A DNA stretch of 64,000 bases from Protonemura montana (taxonomy: Eukaryota > Arthropoda > Insecta > Plecoptera > Nemouridae), in NCBI GenBank assembly GCA_947568835.1, contig OX387602.1, positions 5,240,570 through 5,304,569 on the forward strand. The letters are read 5' to 3'. The notes below the pieces were generated by a model. That model was not told the DNA's origin, did no database searches, and saw only the letters and a list, made by a program, of their open reading frames with translations. Each line of letters starts with the position of its first letter. Within the stretch, counting starts at the first letter, position 1. Position numbers and translations under genes: made by a program. Positions 1 to 14,259 of the stretch are shown here, one piece after another.

Positions 1-3000
1 ACTTTATTTCTGAGCGTATCAATCTCTACACTGCACTGCCTCGTGGTGTCTGCATTTCTCAGATGTAAAAAACCAATTTCCCACATGATTACATACAGAC
101 AGTTGCTATTGATTACACTTCTTGTAAGAGTTGAGTTTACTTTAGAGACGAAAGATAATAAGGAGTCTTGAACCATCAATTTCTGATCAATTTCGCACGT
201 ATTGAGGCTGAAGTTAATGACAGCTCATCACTCTGTCGATCGACAGCATCGACGCACGAGATTAATATACGTGATACCAAAATAAAGATGGCGAAAATAT
301 TTTCCGAAAACATTTAAACATGCTAATCATTTTCATAATTGTCTAAAATTACATATAATCAATAACAAAATTAGCTCTTTATAATTTCTCCATGGGCCTA
401 ATTTTCTATTTTCAATTTAAACATTGCTGTTGGTCTTCAAAATTTGAGTGCACGCCGTTCCAGGAATACCTTGTGGAAGCAATGGTACTTCATTAAAATG
501 CCCAATTATGCAAGAAATAAATTGACAAACTGAAACGGCGGTAATTTAATTTTATTGGGGAATCCTAAAAAACAATTTCAAATAAAATTTGCAATCCTAT
601 ATTTTTTTTACCCGTTAAACCTCTAATTTCTCGGCTAGAAACTCGCGGGTACCTTCATTCGACCTGGAATCTCTTCACCTATTGATAGCAGTGATTTTAG
701 CGATTCTGTAGGTGAAACCAGCGCCGATCGGGTGGGCGTAGTGTAGTGTTGATTGGTGGTACATAATGGTCTGATTGGAGCTGAATGCCACGGTTGTCGC
801 TTCTGAAATCACCGTTTCCGGTACGATTCGGTGAGAACCATAGTCTCATCTCAGGGACAGAGAACAGAGATGCACAACGAGCTTACTTATTTATACGTAC
901 ACTGGATATAGGATTCTAGTGAAAATAAAACCACATCCTCCAGGATCAACAGAGTCCGGTTATAGTGTCAATAAAAAGACAAAAGATCTAGAATCGACGA
1001 CATTTAAAACATACATGCCATGTGGTTATTATATAGGCAAATATGTGCACCCTCTCGGTAACACGTGAAACCGGTTGTGTGCAACCCCATTATAAATAAG
1101 AAAAACGTCAAGCTAAACCTACTGACCAGCGTTTAGAGCTCACAGAGAATCTTTACGGTGACCTTACGATGTTCTGACCAGAGTCTTGGCATACGATAGT
1201 CATCACATTATTCAAAGAGTAGAGGCTATAAGATTCTCACCGTGAGGAGCATTTCAGATTTATCTCTAGCTCCACTCGCATCATCTGGAAGTAGTAAAGC
1301 CCTTCATAACCACATGTGCACACCAGTGTTGATGACCAGAGACGTCTCTTGGCAGTGCACCGGCATCGCGCCTGCAAGCAGGTTCATGCAGATGCTGCAA
1401 GGAACCGCGGTGGCCGGGGAAAACGCAGCGAGACCCTGTTCTCTGAGGAAGGAGTGAAGCGATGTCCTGTGTCCACTCTTGTTGTGTTTATGCTAATACA
1501 CCAACACAGTCACACAGAGATGGATCGGACATGGCCGGAATTCAAATTAGTATGGTCCTCGGTCGCTCTTGAGTGTGTGTGTCTGTTTGTATTATAATGT
1601 TCCCCGAGATTGTCTACTAGAAATGCGGCGTTTGAAACCTATTAAAAAACGCTTTAGTGACGTGAGGAGAATATGAGAAATGTGTGCTGAAGACGGTTTC
1701 TTTGGCAAACTTTGTCCCAAGTTCGGGCTAGCGGGGATCAGGTTTTGGAATAGGTATACGCTTGGTATATACGACTGGAATCATGCTCAAAGCCATGTGG
1801 CGAGGAAAGCGTAGATACATAAAAATGCAAATATTGTTATTGACGGGTGAATGTATTTTACCATGATTGGTATCTGGTGAAATCTCTGTTCTTACCATAA
1901 CTTATTTGTAATCTCTCGATAAATAATCGAATATTTTGTGCTTGCACTCAAACTTCTTTAAAGCGTGATACTACGAAGTTGAATCGCGAAGTCGAAAGCA
2001 ATTAAGTGCAGTGGCCGCGCAGCGCGCAAGGAATGCAGAACTGCTGCAAGGATCGATCAGATTATCAAGATAATCAGTTATGTAAATCGATTCGCTTTTC
2101 CTAGATATAGGCCGGCCCTGCATTCACTTCATAGTGCTGCAGACAGACGATGTTGTGCTATCCGAGAGTTAGTTTGATTAGTTTCGAGAATATGTAGATA
2201 AGCGTTGCGCGGAATAACGTGACAGACGCGATGGCTCCAGTCGATGGAACCTTGGTTTCAATGGATCGCTGCAGTGCAAAGTGCAGCCGAACTTCCGTAA
2301 ACATTTCAACCGCGCTTGAAGTGCGATTCCGAAAGCTCTGCACGAAATCCAGGCCACAGCTCTTCCCTCTCGAGCAATAATATAATTTATTACTATCTCA
2401 TAGTTGTCCGGATGCCGACGCGCCAGCAAAACCCCCAAATTGATTGAAAATGCTTCCGAAGAAAACAATCCTGCCAAAATCTGGCGAGTTAGATTAACAA
2501 CAGCTGTTTGTCGAAAGGCTATGGGATCGGAGCGAGCGAGCGAGCGAACGACCGTTTCGTTTCTTCCTTTTTTGAATGCAATGCTTGAAAAGAAGATAAA
2601 CTCACCCCATTATTCGTAAGGGGATGGGGTGCACGTCGGAGCTGAATCGCAATTTATTCCAATGAGCGCACGTCACTAAAAAAAGGTTGGATGTAAATAT
2701 TTGGGCATTTTGAATCCAGCAAATCGTGGCTTATTCCATGAAGCTACTATATTGGGCATGAAATATACACACCGTAAAGTTGAACACTTTTAGACCACGA
2801 AAGAATTTTATATCTCGATCATGCAGCTTGACTCAACAATGCGAGTAAGCCCCAAATCACGTTTTGGATTATTTTTACAAAGCGTAGTACAGCACATACC
2901 AGTAACTTATAAGTCCATAGCCGCAAATCTAATATAAATCACGTGCATACATTATAATTACATGATATTTTACGTTTCATAGCTAGCAGACACTTAACCT

Positions 3001-5020
3001 GAAAATATCTATACAATATTTTCAAAATTCAGTCTACTACTGTTTGTTCACCATCCCGACCGGAGAGGGTCGCAAGAGCAAACAAATGTCTAAAGAAAGC
3101 CAAGGGACAGAAAAGAGAGCGAGCCGTGTACACGTTCCATAAGAAAGAAGAAAAAAACACAAAAATAACATAACCTAACAATTGAGCCACTAAACATATT
3201 TGTACACAACGGCCATCCGTGAATGCGACGAGCGCTTTTATTTTACTTCACAACACGACGTTAACGCGCATGGACCACGAGCACACGCGTTTTATTTTGT
3301 TTGATTCTCGTGCCAGCGATGGGACCACGAGCCGCGTGATGAAAGGACTCCATGCAATGCTGGCCCGCAAGACTGTTGCTTGTAAGTGAAACTGACGGGG
3401 CGCAAAGTATGCCTGTGAAGTTCGCAGACGCCGCTAATCGGGCGTCGAAACGAGAGCGTCGCGACGGCCGTGCGTCGGACACGGTGGCAATCAATGGTGG
3501 GTGCGGGAGACGAAGGGTGCAATCGACAGCAGACTGGCTGGCATCGGCACCGCCCGGGTGACGGAGCTCGGGGGCTGCTTGCCAGTGGTTCCACCTGAGT
3601 GACTTCATCGTACCATAATCACTGTTCACTATCTTGTAATCTGCATGTCGCGTGCTCGAGCATGAATCATAGGTTTCACCCCGTTAACCTATAGACAGAC
3701 GCTCGGTTTGCTACCAGTAATAATACATCGACGTCATTCGCTTCATGTTGCTTTTAATAGAAATGAAATCGTTTTGATACCGGCGAGCTCCAAATATCCA
3801 TCGCCAGGAAAAACGATATAATCTATTAAATATAGAATCAAGAAGCGTTCAATTTCAGTAAACGGGAATCAATTACGATTGTATATAACATGTCTAGGAG
3901 ATTTTATCATCAACAGGAAAATAACCAACTCGAATAGCATGAAGTATACGTATCCATTCCCACCTTGTTTCGCGGGAAAAACGATATGTGCAATTACCGG
4001 TAATTGTAAATAGCGTGCAGTTTTTTTTGCCTCATGCAACAAATGGTGTGTGCTAGACATACCGGATCCGGTTCGATGGTTAAACGCGTTGACGGTCCCA
4101 AAGAGACTAAGCCGATATTTGTCACGGGCCGTTTGGTGTGGTGTTGAGCGGCGTCGACACACTATAGGCGTTGTCACCTGCCCACGATCCATCGAGTCGT
4201 CCGGTGTCCAGTAAACGTCGATAATTACTCGATTCGGTCGGATTCCAGCCTCCAAATACCCACTTAATATACGCGTTTAACTGGGCTACAGGCCCGTGAG
4301 TCTACTCTGTAATGCGTTTTGCGTAGGTCGCTATTTAAACAAGCTAACTGAAATTATGAGGCGGACGGTGATACGTCGAGTGAATTATGTGATGCGATTT
4401 GCATAAAAAAATAACGTATGGCCCTAATTATTTTCCAGGCGCGCATTCCATATTCGAGGCGATCTTGAATCGATTGTCTCCCACTCGAAGCGGCACTATT
4501 CTCTCATTATTCGCTATTTTATAATGCATCGCGAGATTTAGCATTTACTTAGTGAGCTTAAAATGAAAGTCATAAATTATGCACACAGCCGATTTGTGGC
4601 CCATGGGGCTTTCAAGAACTTTTCAAGAAAGGGTGGTATCGCTTGGTTAGAGCCCTCATAGCGAAGTTTGATGAATAATTATCTACCCTTATCTTCAGGG
4701 GTCTCTCATATTATATTATAGACTCTAGGCAAGTGTCTTCTTCCTCAGCTGATCTCGTGTTAATATCTGCTAGATGAAGCCTACTCTATGACGGTGGGCC
4801 CGAATCCCATGGAGTGCATGATTAGTGAAACACTTCTGCAAAAGACGCAGATAATGTAGTTGTACTACAGATTAATGGCTGTAAGGTGAGTGAGGCAATT
4901 GTTTGGCATCGCAAGGTGCCTCGTCATTGGCTACGCTGTTTCTTATTTATCTACCGGTGCCGTCACGGTACTCTCGGCTATAAGATGCCCATGGCCGCTG
5001 GGCTTAGGGTGGCCTCTTAC
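1..5020. other. non-coding stretch (likely collagen intron or intergenic)
   Basis: I see no convincing coding exon on either strand. The region lies downstream of the minus-strand collagen exon at 5021-5453, so part or all of it should be intron of that gene. I looked on the minus strand for Gly-X-Y runs and found none. GC-richer patches at about 1370-1450 and 3400-3600 hold only short ORFs with no family resemblance. A short AGCG repeat lies near 2530. Confidence 0.5.
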
Positions 5021-5453
5021 CTGCTGGACAGTCGCATTCCCCGACGTTGCGCGTCGCTCTGGAGAGCGTCGGAGGGACCGACGCCGCTTCGTTGACCAAG
5101 AGACGTCGCTCGCGACTCACGCGTTGCTGGAACCTGGTATCGACTTCGCGTCGAAGACGCTCGACGAAGACGTCGCTCCCGAAGGACGTGGTCCGCATCG
5201 CCATCAGCTCTGCCTCGAGGACGCCGAGTCGCCCCTCGAGAATAATGTCCCGATAGGATAGGTAACCACTGGCCCCGAGGCTGACGATGCACAGTGCGCA
5301 CATGACAATGCCGACCCAGCTGTTTGCGACGGGGACGCCGTTGCCCCCGGATACGCTGTATTTTCGGTGTCTCTTTCCTGGTGTTTTGAACTTTTCTGCG
5401 GGGCTTTTCCGCCCGTTGGGCTCGTACGCGATGCCGAACTCCTCTGACTCCAT
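5021..5453 (-). CDS. transmembrane collagen (type XIII/XXIII/XXV-like), first coding exon
   Basis: The exon encodes 144 residues plus the first base of a Gly codon. It starts at an ATG at 5453 and ends at a strong donor (GCA G|gtaaga). The N-terminus is short, basic and apparently cytoplasmic, with KRHRK at about residues 27-31. One hydrophobic segment follows at about 46-66 (WVGIVMCALCIVSL), giving a type II signal-anchor layout. Residues 66-118 are heptad-like and charged, as in a trimerising coiled coil. RVSRERR at 111-117 contains an RXRR furin consensus. The exon ends in ECDCPAG, which typically leads into Gly-X-Y repeats. This layout is that of the membrane collagens XIII, XXIII and XXV and of the Drosophila collagen CG42342. 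Such proteins trimerise at the cell surface and can be shed by furin. The layout is read from the sequence; the family is inferred, because no Gly-X-Y exon is visible. The gene is partial in this window. Confidence 0.72.
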
Positions 5454-8400
5454 TTCTGTGCTATGGCGGGTGATCGCCCAGTGTTTACCTGGCGGAAATT
5501 ACTTTTTGTATCGTATCACAACACCATTATTTTACGTTATCTGCAAGTGCGAATGAGACATCCTCGAGAACCTGTTCACAGTCATCGTGGACGCAATTTG
5601 GAAAAATTGAAACTTGAGTTTTTAAGCGGCAGGAATTGATTTCTTTGAAGCTCTTGAAAATTTTTTATACCTAAATATGTTTTTATTTTGAATTACGACT
5701 TGTAATGCATCCAGATGATTTGTGGTACTTTAAAGCCAATTGAAGTAAAGAAATGTACGGCGGTGAGTTTGCCCTTGAAGTGATTTACAGCCAACGGGTA
5801 GTACGATTAAAACCGAAGAATTAAAATTCTTCAGATGCGGAGCGACATAAATATTTCATTCACAGGTTCACACGTCGTAGACTCGACCACAAAGCGCAGA
5901 CACCAAGGGCGCTAGAGTCCCGCACTTCTTCACATGAAACAAATTTTTATTTTCTCTCTTAGACTATTCAGGACGGCTCTCTTCTCGTCGGCAAGCCGCA
6001 GGACGACTCAACTTTTAGCGATTAATTATCTATTCACATTGCTTTCATTAGCATCACATAATGGCCTTTTTTATTTACGAGCACTTGGCCGATTTTTTTC
6101 TCGCAACACTTTCGACGTGAAAAATATCAGATCCGTTTTGTCAGGCGAAAATCACCGGCCCCTGTCTATTATGGGTGACAGTTAATTTGAAATAATGAGT
6201 TATGAATATTTGCGAGCAAAACGTGTTTGCTCGTTTCGCTGTTAGCGATTTGAAACGGCGCGCTCGACTCTAACCACGCGGGACGGGCTACGGAACACGA
6301 CTGAACGCCGTCGTCCGATTCCCCGTTGCCGAACACGCCGCCACTCCGCGCTTCGGGGCTCCTCGTCGACGCTGCTCGGACGATTCCGGCGAAAACACTC
6401 TCCTCAACTCATCGACACTTTTCAGGACACACTTTTAACATAATTTTCAGCAAATTTGTACCACTCCCCAAGCCGCTCCCATCTCTGTCGTGGTGCGCCC
6501 CCGTCAACTGATGACTTTTGCAATCATGCTGCTAAATGAGACTCCCTTATCTTGACTAATTAACTAGAGCGAGTAGAGAGACACTCCTTAAAGGTACCCA
6601 GGCTGCCTCGCCAGAAAAGTGATCCTGAGACTAGATAACTCCCGAGCTACTTCAGTGTATCGATAATGCAAATAAGGAAAATCTAATCATAATCTAATCA
6701 ATCTCCTGATCAATTAAGACATTATAAGTAATGACTACAACTCGGAAGATACATGAGACAGAAACTGTGGTAACCGTATGAATGTAATTAAAATGAAATA
6801 TGCACCTACCTACCTATGTAGCGCGACTCACGGGAAGGAAAAGTCTCCTGACCATCTATCAGTAGATCCTGTGGTGAAGCGGACGATTCTTATGACACCG
6901 TTGCAAGCCGCGAACAAAACTCTGGCGCGCTGGTACAGCACCTATAACCTCACTATTTGACAGTAACCACCGTGTCTTTAAAGTTAATTAGCATATATGC
7001 TTTATAAATGCTTGATCATTCTATATAAGGAAACACTTCGTTGGAATTTTAGCCCCATGCGAGAGTCTTTATCCTTCGCACTATTAAAGTAGATAATAAC
7101 TTATTTAAAGATGTAACCCGATACCTGGAGATTTCACCTGATATTAATCTTCGCGTCTTACATTTCGGTTTAACGTCTTCGGGCAGCGTTCAAGGAACAC
7201 TCATTAGACCAGAGTTTAAGTAAATGGCTGGTAATTACTAGAATCTGATATGTGGATGGGTACGCGCCGCCCATACCTAGTCCAAGTGTCCCTACGTCTG
7301 CTCCGTTGAGAGAACGTTTGCGGATTTTCCAAGATGGTAAAATCATTCTTTCCAACGCAGATATTTTGCTAAAATACACCATAACCTTAGTTGTCGCCTT
7401 TATTACGTCTTTGTTGTGTTCGGACACTGGAGCAGCAAATAATCTCGAGTAAGGAAAGCTTCAAAGATCATAGAAGTGAAATGGGAGCAATTAAAAAAGA
7501 GTTCCTGCTTTAAACACCTTTCTGCATTCATTGATTCAGTGCTATTCTCTGCTCATAGTTTGCGGAGTTTAACGACGTTTCAAACAAACAAACAACCCCT
7601 GTGGCACAGATCTCATCATTTTAATGTCGTCACTATAGATGATTGGGATGACAATGAACCGTACTTGTTCCTGGATCGAAGGACAGTAGCAAAATCCCAT
7701 CGCGGCTACGTTTTGTAATCTCCCGAAAGAGATCGCTAAAGATCATAAAATTACCGTGCTATTCACAGCCGACCATACCTTCCGTAGGATTGGATACGCT
7801 AAAACTATTTTCTTTTATCAATCTCAATCCTTCCTGTTCTCTCCCGAACTGAACGGGAGTAGTACGTGTTGATAGTGGTGACACTCAACGAATGTGTTTC
7901 TGAATCAATACCGTACACTTCGTGGTGTGTACCTTTATAGGTAATATGTTACCAAGAACGACGAAAAACGCTCTACACTGGTATGATCAAACAGATTATT
8001 ATAATTAAATACTTTCGCGTAGGAAGCAAACGACAATTTTAACATCTTGTGTAGGCATTAAGTTCTAGTCGCAAGATTGTTGAGCATCATAAATGATAAT
8101 ATTTACTTCTCCGTTCCAAAGTTGTTACCTTGTATGTTGTTTAACTTGTTCCACCCATTGTTGCCTCATTTTTTGACAGTCTAAGGCGATTATTCCAGTC
8201 ACTACGGGTGGCTTTTTATGCTTAGAGATAGGTGCTTCATGATCTAATTAGGATGCATCACAATAAAGCGGCTTCTTCATTCTTGTCGCCTAATATCAAA
8301 TGATCTTTGAAGAACAGGTAGGATTTTTTTTTTACATTTTATATAGCTGGGTAAACTCTTTCAGTGCCTGTTTACCCTGGAGAAAACGCCAGTCGCTTTG

Positions 8401-11400
8401 AAATAAAAGACGGATTACGAATGCTTGCTCCAAAATGTGTCCAAAACGTTATCAGAGTCAGCCGATGTCAGGACTTGGACTTTAACGAGTACGTTACGAG
8501 AAACGAAGTCCTGTCCGAAAATTTTCCTGGCAGTTATATTGCAATCGACCAATCAGTACTCTCGCTTCTCATGTCTCACGAGCATTACCAGCTTCTTGTA
8601 GGAAATAATTGCAGTACGCTCAGTGGCACTTTGCGGAGCGAGTAGCGAACACTGCAACAATAAAACAGATTTACAACAAAACAATTGCGATGTGATGTCT
8701 AGAGTATGTCGAGTCTGCTAAGTCTGCAGAGAGTTGTCGTACAAGACAAGTTAGATGAATATAAACCGAACGTGCAGTGTCAATGGCTGTACGTACTACG
8801 TACGTCATCGCTATCGGCGCCGGAAAGGTGCAAAATCTGAGGAATCCAACTCCAGACGAAACAATTGTCAGACACTCGTCACGCTTCGGATGAAGACTAA
8901 CCGACGTGAATGCTATCTTGGATGACAAATTTCTGCGTTTGCCTCGAAAGAGCGAGAACGCGTAAAATATTTTCTGCTTGATATCTGCTGTAATTATGCT
9001 GAAATGCTTTGTCAAATTGGAACGCATATCCGAAAGTGAAATTTTGAGGTTTGAATATGAAGGAATTCTCAATACTAATTTTTTTCTTTACAAAAATTCA
9101 GAAAAATTCTTGTTAAATTCATTGACCTCATTTTAAGTGGTTCGCAGCACCAACAATTTGCTCATCTTTGAACGCGACCGTGCCGAGCTCGGAGCCACAA
9201 CATTTCACGATGCATCATTTCATTTCATGTATTTCACGCAAATTTAACTGTAAAATATTCGCGATGATTTTTCCCATTGGCTACAAATCTAATGATCAAC
9301 GTAAACAGCTATAAACAAACGCAAGCCGTCCGACCCATCGAACCGCGCTGAAAACAAATGGCCCCGCCACCTTGCAGTTATATTGTTGTCGTCAGCCACA
9401 TTGCGCGATTTTAACTTGCCAAGCTTAGTAGCACGTATATAAAACGCGAATGCCGCCGTAATTAAATGGGTGTCGACGTCGAATTCACGTCCCGCCGTTG
9501 TGGCCGCCGGCGCCGACGCCGACGCCCGATCCAAACTTTTCACTTGGCGTCGGTCCCAACTCCCAATCCTAGGCAAGCCGAACGCACGGCCAGCCAAAGC
9601 CACACGGATTACGCACAATATGGATGTGAGATGATCTATTTCGCATATCAAAAACACGCGTCATTTTCTTACAGCCCCCGTCTTTGTAAATCGCATTCAC
9701 CGGCTTAGTTCTGGTCCAACGGGTTTAGCGCTGTCCGCGGATCACGTAACTCAATATCACAGTCAATGGAAGCCGTTGGACGAAATGGCTTTAACGCGAA
9801 TACAGCCACTACTTACTTCCAGAAGCGTGGAGTATAAGGAGTATGAAATCGTGTTCAAATCGTGGCCTTCCATTTCTTAGCTTCCTTCACTCTTAGAACA
9901 AGATGTTGCCGTAGAAGGTGATTATTCGGTGCCCCATCTGCCGCGAGGCCGCAATGGCCGTCGGAGCTATAAGGAAAAGACTTTGGCAGAAAAGGGGCCT
10001 AAGAAAACAGACCCCAGTGCTTAGCGACAACTCACTTTTCTAATATTATTAAGATTAAAATGACATTGAATGCCGAAACTTTCGTGTTTCCTGGCGGTAT
10101 AACGTTTTAAATGGAATAATTGCTTTCAAGAAGCGACCGAGAAAAACCATTTGCCACGTAGAAGCAGGCAGCGCTCAGCTCACGCCATCTGGAAATTTTA
10201 ATTAAGTGAATTATTTTCTTGTTCTACCAGTGTAAAAGCGCGTGTGTTTTAATTCGAGCGCGGAAGTACAGTGCACTTATTGCTGTTAATTGTAAATAAA
10301 ACTATTGTTAATTACTCGTGGGGGGGAGTAAAAAAGCATCCCCGTCATCGCGTCGCATTCGTTTCTAGCTTTCTGTGCACGTCGCGGTCGCGAAGAAGAT
10401 TCATTACTCACGAGTAACGACGAGCTCGGTAATTGCATGGCTGCCAGTGACAATTGCTCCTGTTGATCTGTGTGCTTCTCTGGTGATTTGGCGAATTATA
10501 GTGCACTTGCATCATATACAGTAATACTATTTTTAACTAGTGGTCAATGCTCGTCTCACTCGCTGTTATATAAATTGATACTTTTTGTGAACTCGTCACT
10601 TTATCAATGAATTGACCATTCATTCGATTTTTTTCTTGTCTGGTTCAAAAACAATTGCTTGACATCGCTCTGAGAGTGACAAAGGGTGAAATTTTGTTTA
10701 TCTCAAAGTCATTAATCATTGGAGAGCTGCTAATGGGAGGGCGTTAAAACTTTATTATCCTTTTCCACTGTTTAGTTTTACCATCTATAATGGTGTATCC
10801 TGCGTTTTCTATATTCCAAATTGTTCTCATCCATCTCTGAAATATTTCACGTCGGGAACGATGCACGTCATGGATTGCGCCTGAAGTTTGACAAGCAGCA
10901 CAAAAAGAGCTTGATCTTGCATGCATTGGAAATAGTACGCCGTTTTATATGTGAGAAATTTAATGAGGTGGTACCGATTGTAATCTCTTATTTTGCCCGT
11001 GCTTCTCTGAGAGCCAATCAGACATGTGATTGATTAAACGCTATAAAATGTCGTCTTGTGCTTGAAACGTACAAGCAAGTCTGTAATTTGCATTATGTAA
11101 CCCGCTTGGTGTTATAGGCTTCCCTAGATAATTTAGGCACGGCAATCTCGTGCTTGTCGTAGCTTTCAAAACAATTGCATTCATAAGAGAATGGAAGAGA
11201 GTGTAGTGGGCTCACACAGACTGTCAAAACTGTCAAAACTGTCAACATGCGAGCTGCGATTCATTAGTTAAACCCCGCGCGCCGCCACATACGATGACAA
11301 TGCCAATAGACCAACAAAATTCACCGATAAATAATAATTAGATATTTTTACCGTGGGCTTGGCATGGGCATCCAGCCATTGAGTGGTTTTCGAACTCAAA

Positions 11401-14148
11401 GTGACATGCACATATACACTGTAGAAATATTTCACTTCGACTTGTTCACAAATTGACTTTTCAGTTATTTCGCCACAGTTAAAAGATTCTGCGCCTATCT
11501 CGTAAAATTAATAATTCCACTGGCGCAACACACTAAAAGTAACGTTAGTTTCATTAATGCATTGATAAGATTGGTTAACAGAAAGTGCCTATAAAGTGCA
11601 GACAGACCCAACAATTCCATATACATACTCAATAAAAATCCATCCCCGGTACTATGATTGCTTCCAGTCGATCATCAAGTAAAGGGAGTGAACTTCAAAT
11701 GCTACATAGGTGAATATGCATTGCACAAGCAGTGAAGGTGATCGACAGAAGCAAGTCAGATCGCGGCTTCGGACCACGGTGGGGAGACGCAGCGTCAGAA
11801 CGCCGGTCGGAGCTTTCCCGCGGGCCGATAATTGACTCGCTTAGAGCAGCGCCAGAGCTGAGAGGGAAATGATCACTTGACATTGCGACACTGCGACACC
11901 AAGGGAGGGTGCGCTGTTGTCGCGGTGGTCGTGTATCAAACGGCCGGTAGATTTCGATGTAGGGCCAACGGCGGCTTGCTTGGATGGGACAGCTATGCAA
12001 TTAGCTGCTACCATAACTTGCGCAGATCGGTTAACATGCATATATTATAGGATTTGTACTTTCTTTTCATGGAGCCGTATTTATTATATTGTAAATGTTA
12101 TTATTGTATGTAATTGCAATTGCATGTAATTGCATGGATAATTGCACGTTCGAGTGCATTTTCTACGAATCTCTTTAATGCATATACGGACAATAAATAA
12201 CGAATACATTACAAAAAAAATACAAAATACAAAATACAAAATAATACAAAATGAGGTGGAGTGAGCAAGCACACGGTACATTCAATTGGCAGAACAGTTT
12301 CATGTGTGGTTGCTCTCATTGCGTTGGTGAATGGACGACTGGATGAGCGAAAACTGAGTGAAACTTACAAGAAATCTCCATACAATTGATGGTCGAATTG
12401 GACACACGTAGATATCTACTCTGGATTCGCTTTCTGTTGAGGGATGAAATTGGTTAACTATCGATGTGAAAACTCTTTGCTTAAATATTGTCTGGTACTG
12501 GCAGCTAGCACGGAGAAACACTGGTTAAAAGCTTAGAAGAATCGCCCTCCCCCAAAACATTCCCCAACGTAATTCCTTAAAAGTAACGAAAACCCCACAC
12601 GGGGCAGAATTGTGCGAGCAAAGGGAATGATTTGGCTCGCCCCGTCGGCTCGCCGCTCTTCGGGAAATATCAATCGCTCTACAACCCTAGACCTCCTCCC
12701 TCTTTCCTGTTCATTCGATTGCTCGGCTCTAATCACTTGATACGTTTTATAGCTTTAATCCAGCCGAGTCTTATCGCCGGGAAACAGCTTCGGCGTTACG
12801 AGAAAGAAAGACGACGGGGAAAGTTATAAAATCAAATTGCTGAAATTTTCAGACAAATAATTTAAAACCCTTTCCTTTGAAGGCCTCCGCTTTATGGGAA
12901 GGATTGAGGAGCATTTCTCGAAGGATTAATGTCTGGTATGCTGAAAGATGGAAATATTTGCTCTGGCAAAAATATGCTTCATTCCGCGCATCACGCCGTT
13001 CATCTAGCTTCTCTTACAAGTTGTGATAGAAATTAATACATTCTTTTACTAAAAGAAATCGATCACTTGAATGCCAACCGATTTTACAGGGAGATATACC
13101 TGCAACAAAATATCTAACTCCTAGCGCTCGAAACTGAATTCATTTTGATACCATTCTCTATTGGATTCGCACCACTTTTTAATGTCAACCAGAAAATTCC
13201 TCAAAACGTTTCGCGAGTAAAAATAATGCAACAAAAAATACGTTAAACATTGCCTCAAACATTCTATACGTTGTTAACCATGAAAAAAAAACTCGACAAA
13301 ATGTAGTAGTTAGCAAAAAGCGCCACTTACCGATAATTTTTAGCCAGATCACGTTTCAAGCTCGATGTATCTTCAATAAAATAACTATAAAAATGTCCCA
13401 TCTGTGCTTGATTTAATTCTGCGATGCCTGCATAAGGTAGAGCGACGAACCGCTAGACGCTAGATGCTCCTACTCATGGTTTCACGAGCCGAAATGTTAT
13501 CTGATAATTGGCTGATCAGGGTTCGGATTTACGGCTATCGCCGATCGGACACGCCGATTAGTGGGCAGAGTAATTAAGACATCGCGGCCACCAGCGCAAA
13601 AACCCACAAATGAACTTGTTACGAGATGGAGTTACTGTCGGGGTCCACGCAATTAAAAGATAGCGATCAGCAAATATGATCAGTTTGTGGGTATAACAAG
13701 AAGGCAGACGCATGTTACCTTGCAGTCTCAATTCACGGGGAGCCTCCTTTATAGTGATGGACGGCCATCGCTCCAATTAGAAAAAAGTGGACATGATAAG
13801 AGCACATTCAAGTTCACTCAAGTGTACGACTTAATTAATTACTTGAAATGATAAATCATTGATTGCATGCGTAGGCCAACACTATAGTTTGTTTCTGTCA
13901 GAGCAATTAAATTTAATTGACAATATTTGCATGGGTGATTTATGAAGAGACGCGCTAATATTTAGTGGCCGTCGCTGTAAAGTTTTTCGCCGTTAACTTT
14001 GCTAGGGAAACTTTTGTGTGAAGACATCCCGTTTTCCGTTTCCCGAGTGCCGAGTCCCGAAAGTGTCCCGTGGTCGAAGATGTCCTGGTGCCGAACATCT
14101 GGAGTGTGTTTAAGTCGAGAAGATGGTCATGAGTGGTGACTTGGGTGC
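5454..14148. other. stretch without a recognised gene
   Basis: This covers the upstream side of the collagen exon (5'UTR or promoter expected near 5454-6300) and about 8 kb beyond it. ORFs of up to about 130 codons occur here, for example at 8364-8645, 8671-9072 and 9289-9657. None shows a motif, a consistent splice-bounded frame or a sensible composition. Short simple repeats are present: a 9-bp unit (ctgtcaaaa) about 2.7 times at 11221-11246 and an atacaaa-type array near 12219-12251. Confidence 0.45.
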
Positions 14149-14259
14149 ATGTCGGCGATGTTAGGCAATCATTTCAACAGCCTGCAAGGACAAGATAGCT
14201 ACCAAACTGCCAAGAAAGCTAAAAAGAAACTTGCTAAAAATAAAGGAAAGATGAACTGA
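14149..14259 (+). CDS. possible small lysine-rich ORF, unrecognised
   Basis: An ATG-to-TGA ORF of 36 codons, with an in-frame TGA just upstream. The first part is mixed (MSAMLGNHFNSLQGQDSYQ) and the C-terminus is strongly basic (AKKAKKKLAKNKGK). It sits at the end of a GC-richer patch (about 14030-14200) that could be a 5' exon or a retrocopy of an mRNA end. The bias toward Lys and Ala looks coding, but a 36-codon ORF is expected by chance in 64 kb. I do not recognise it. It could also be the last exon of a larger gene, or a pseudogene fragment. Confidence 0.2.
   Translation: MSAMLGNHFNSLQGQDSYQTAKKAKKKLAKNKGKMN

Noticed and set aside
8364-8645. 93-codon plus-strand ORF
   Set aside because: A possible acceptor lies nearby, but there is no recognisable domain, no clear donor and no composition bias.
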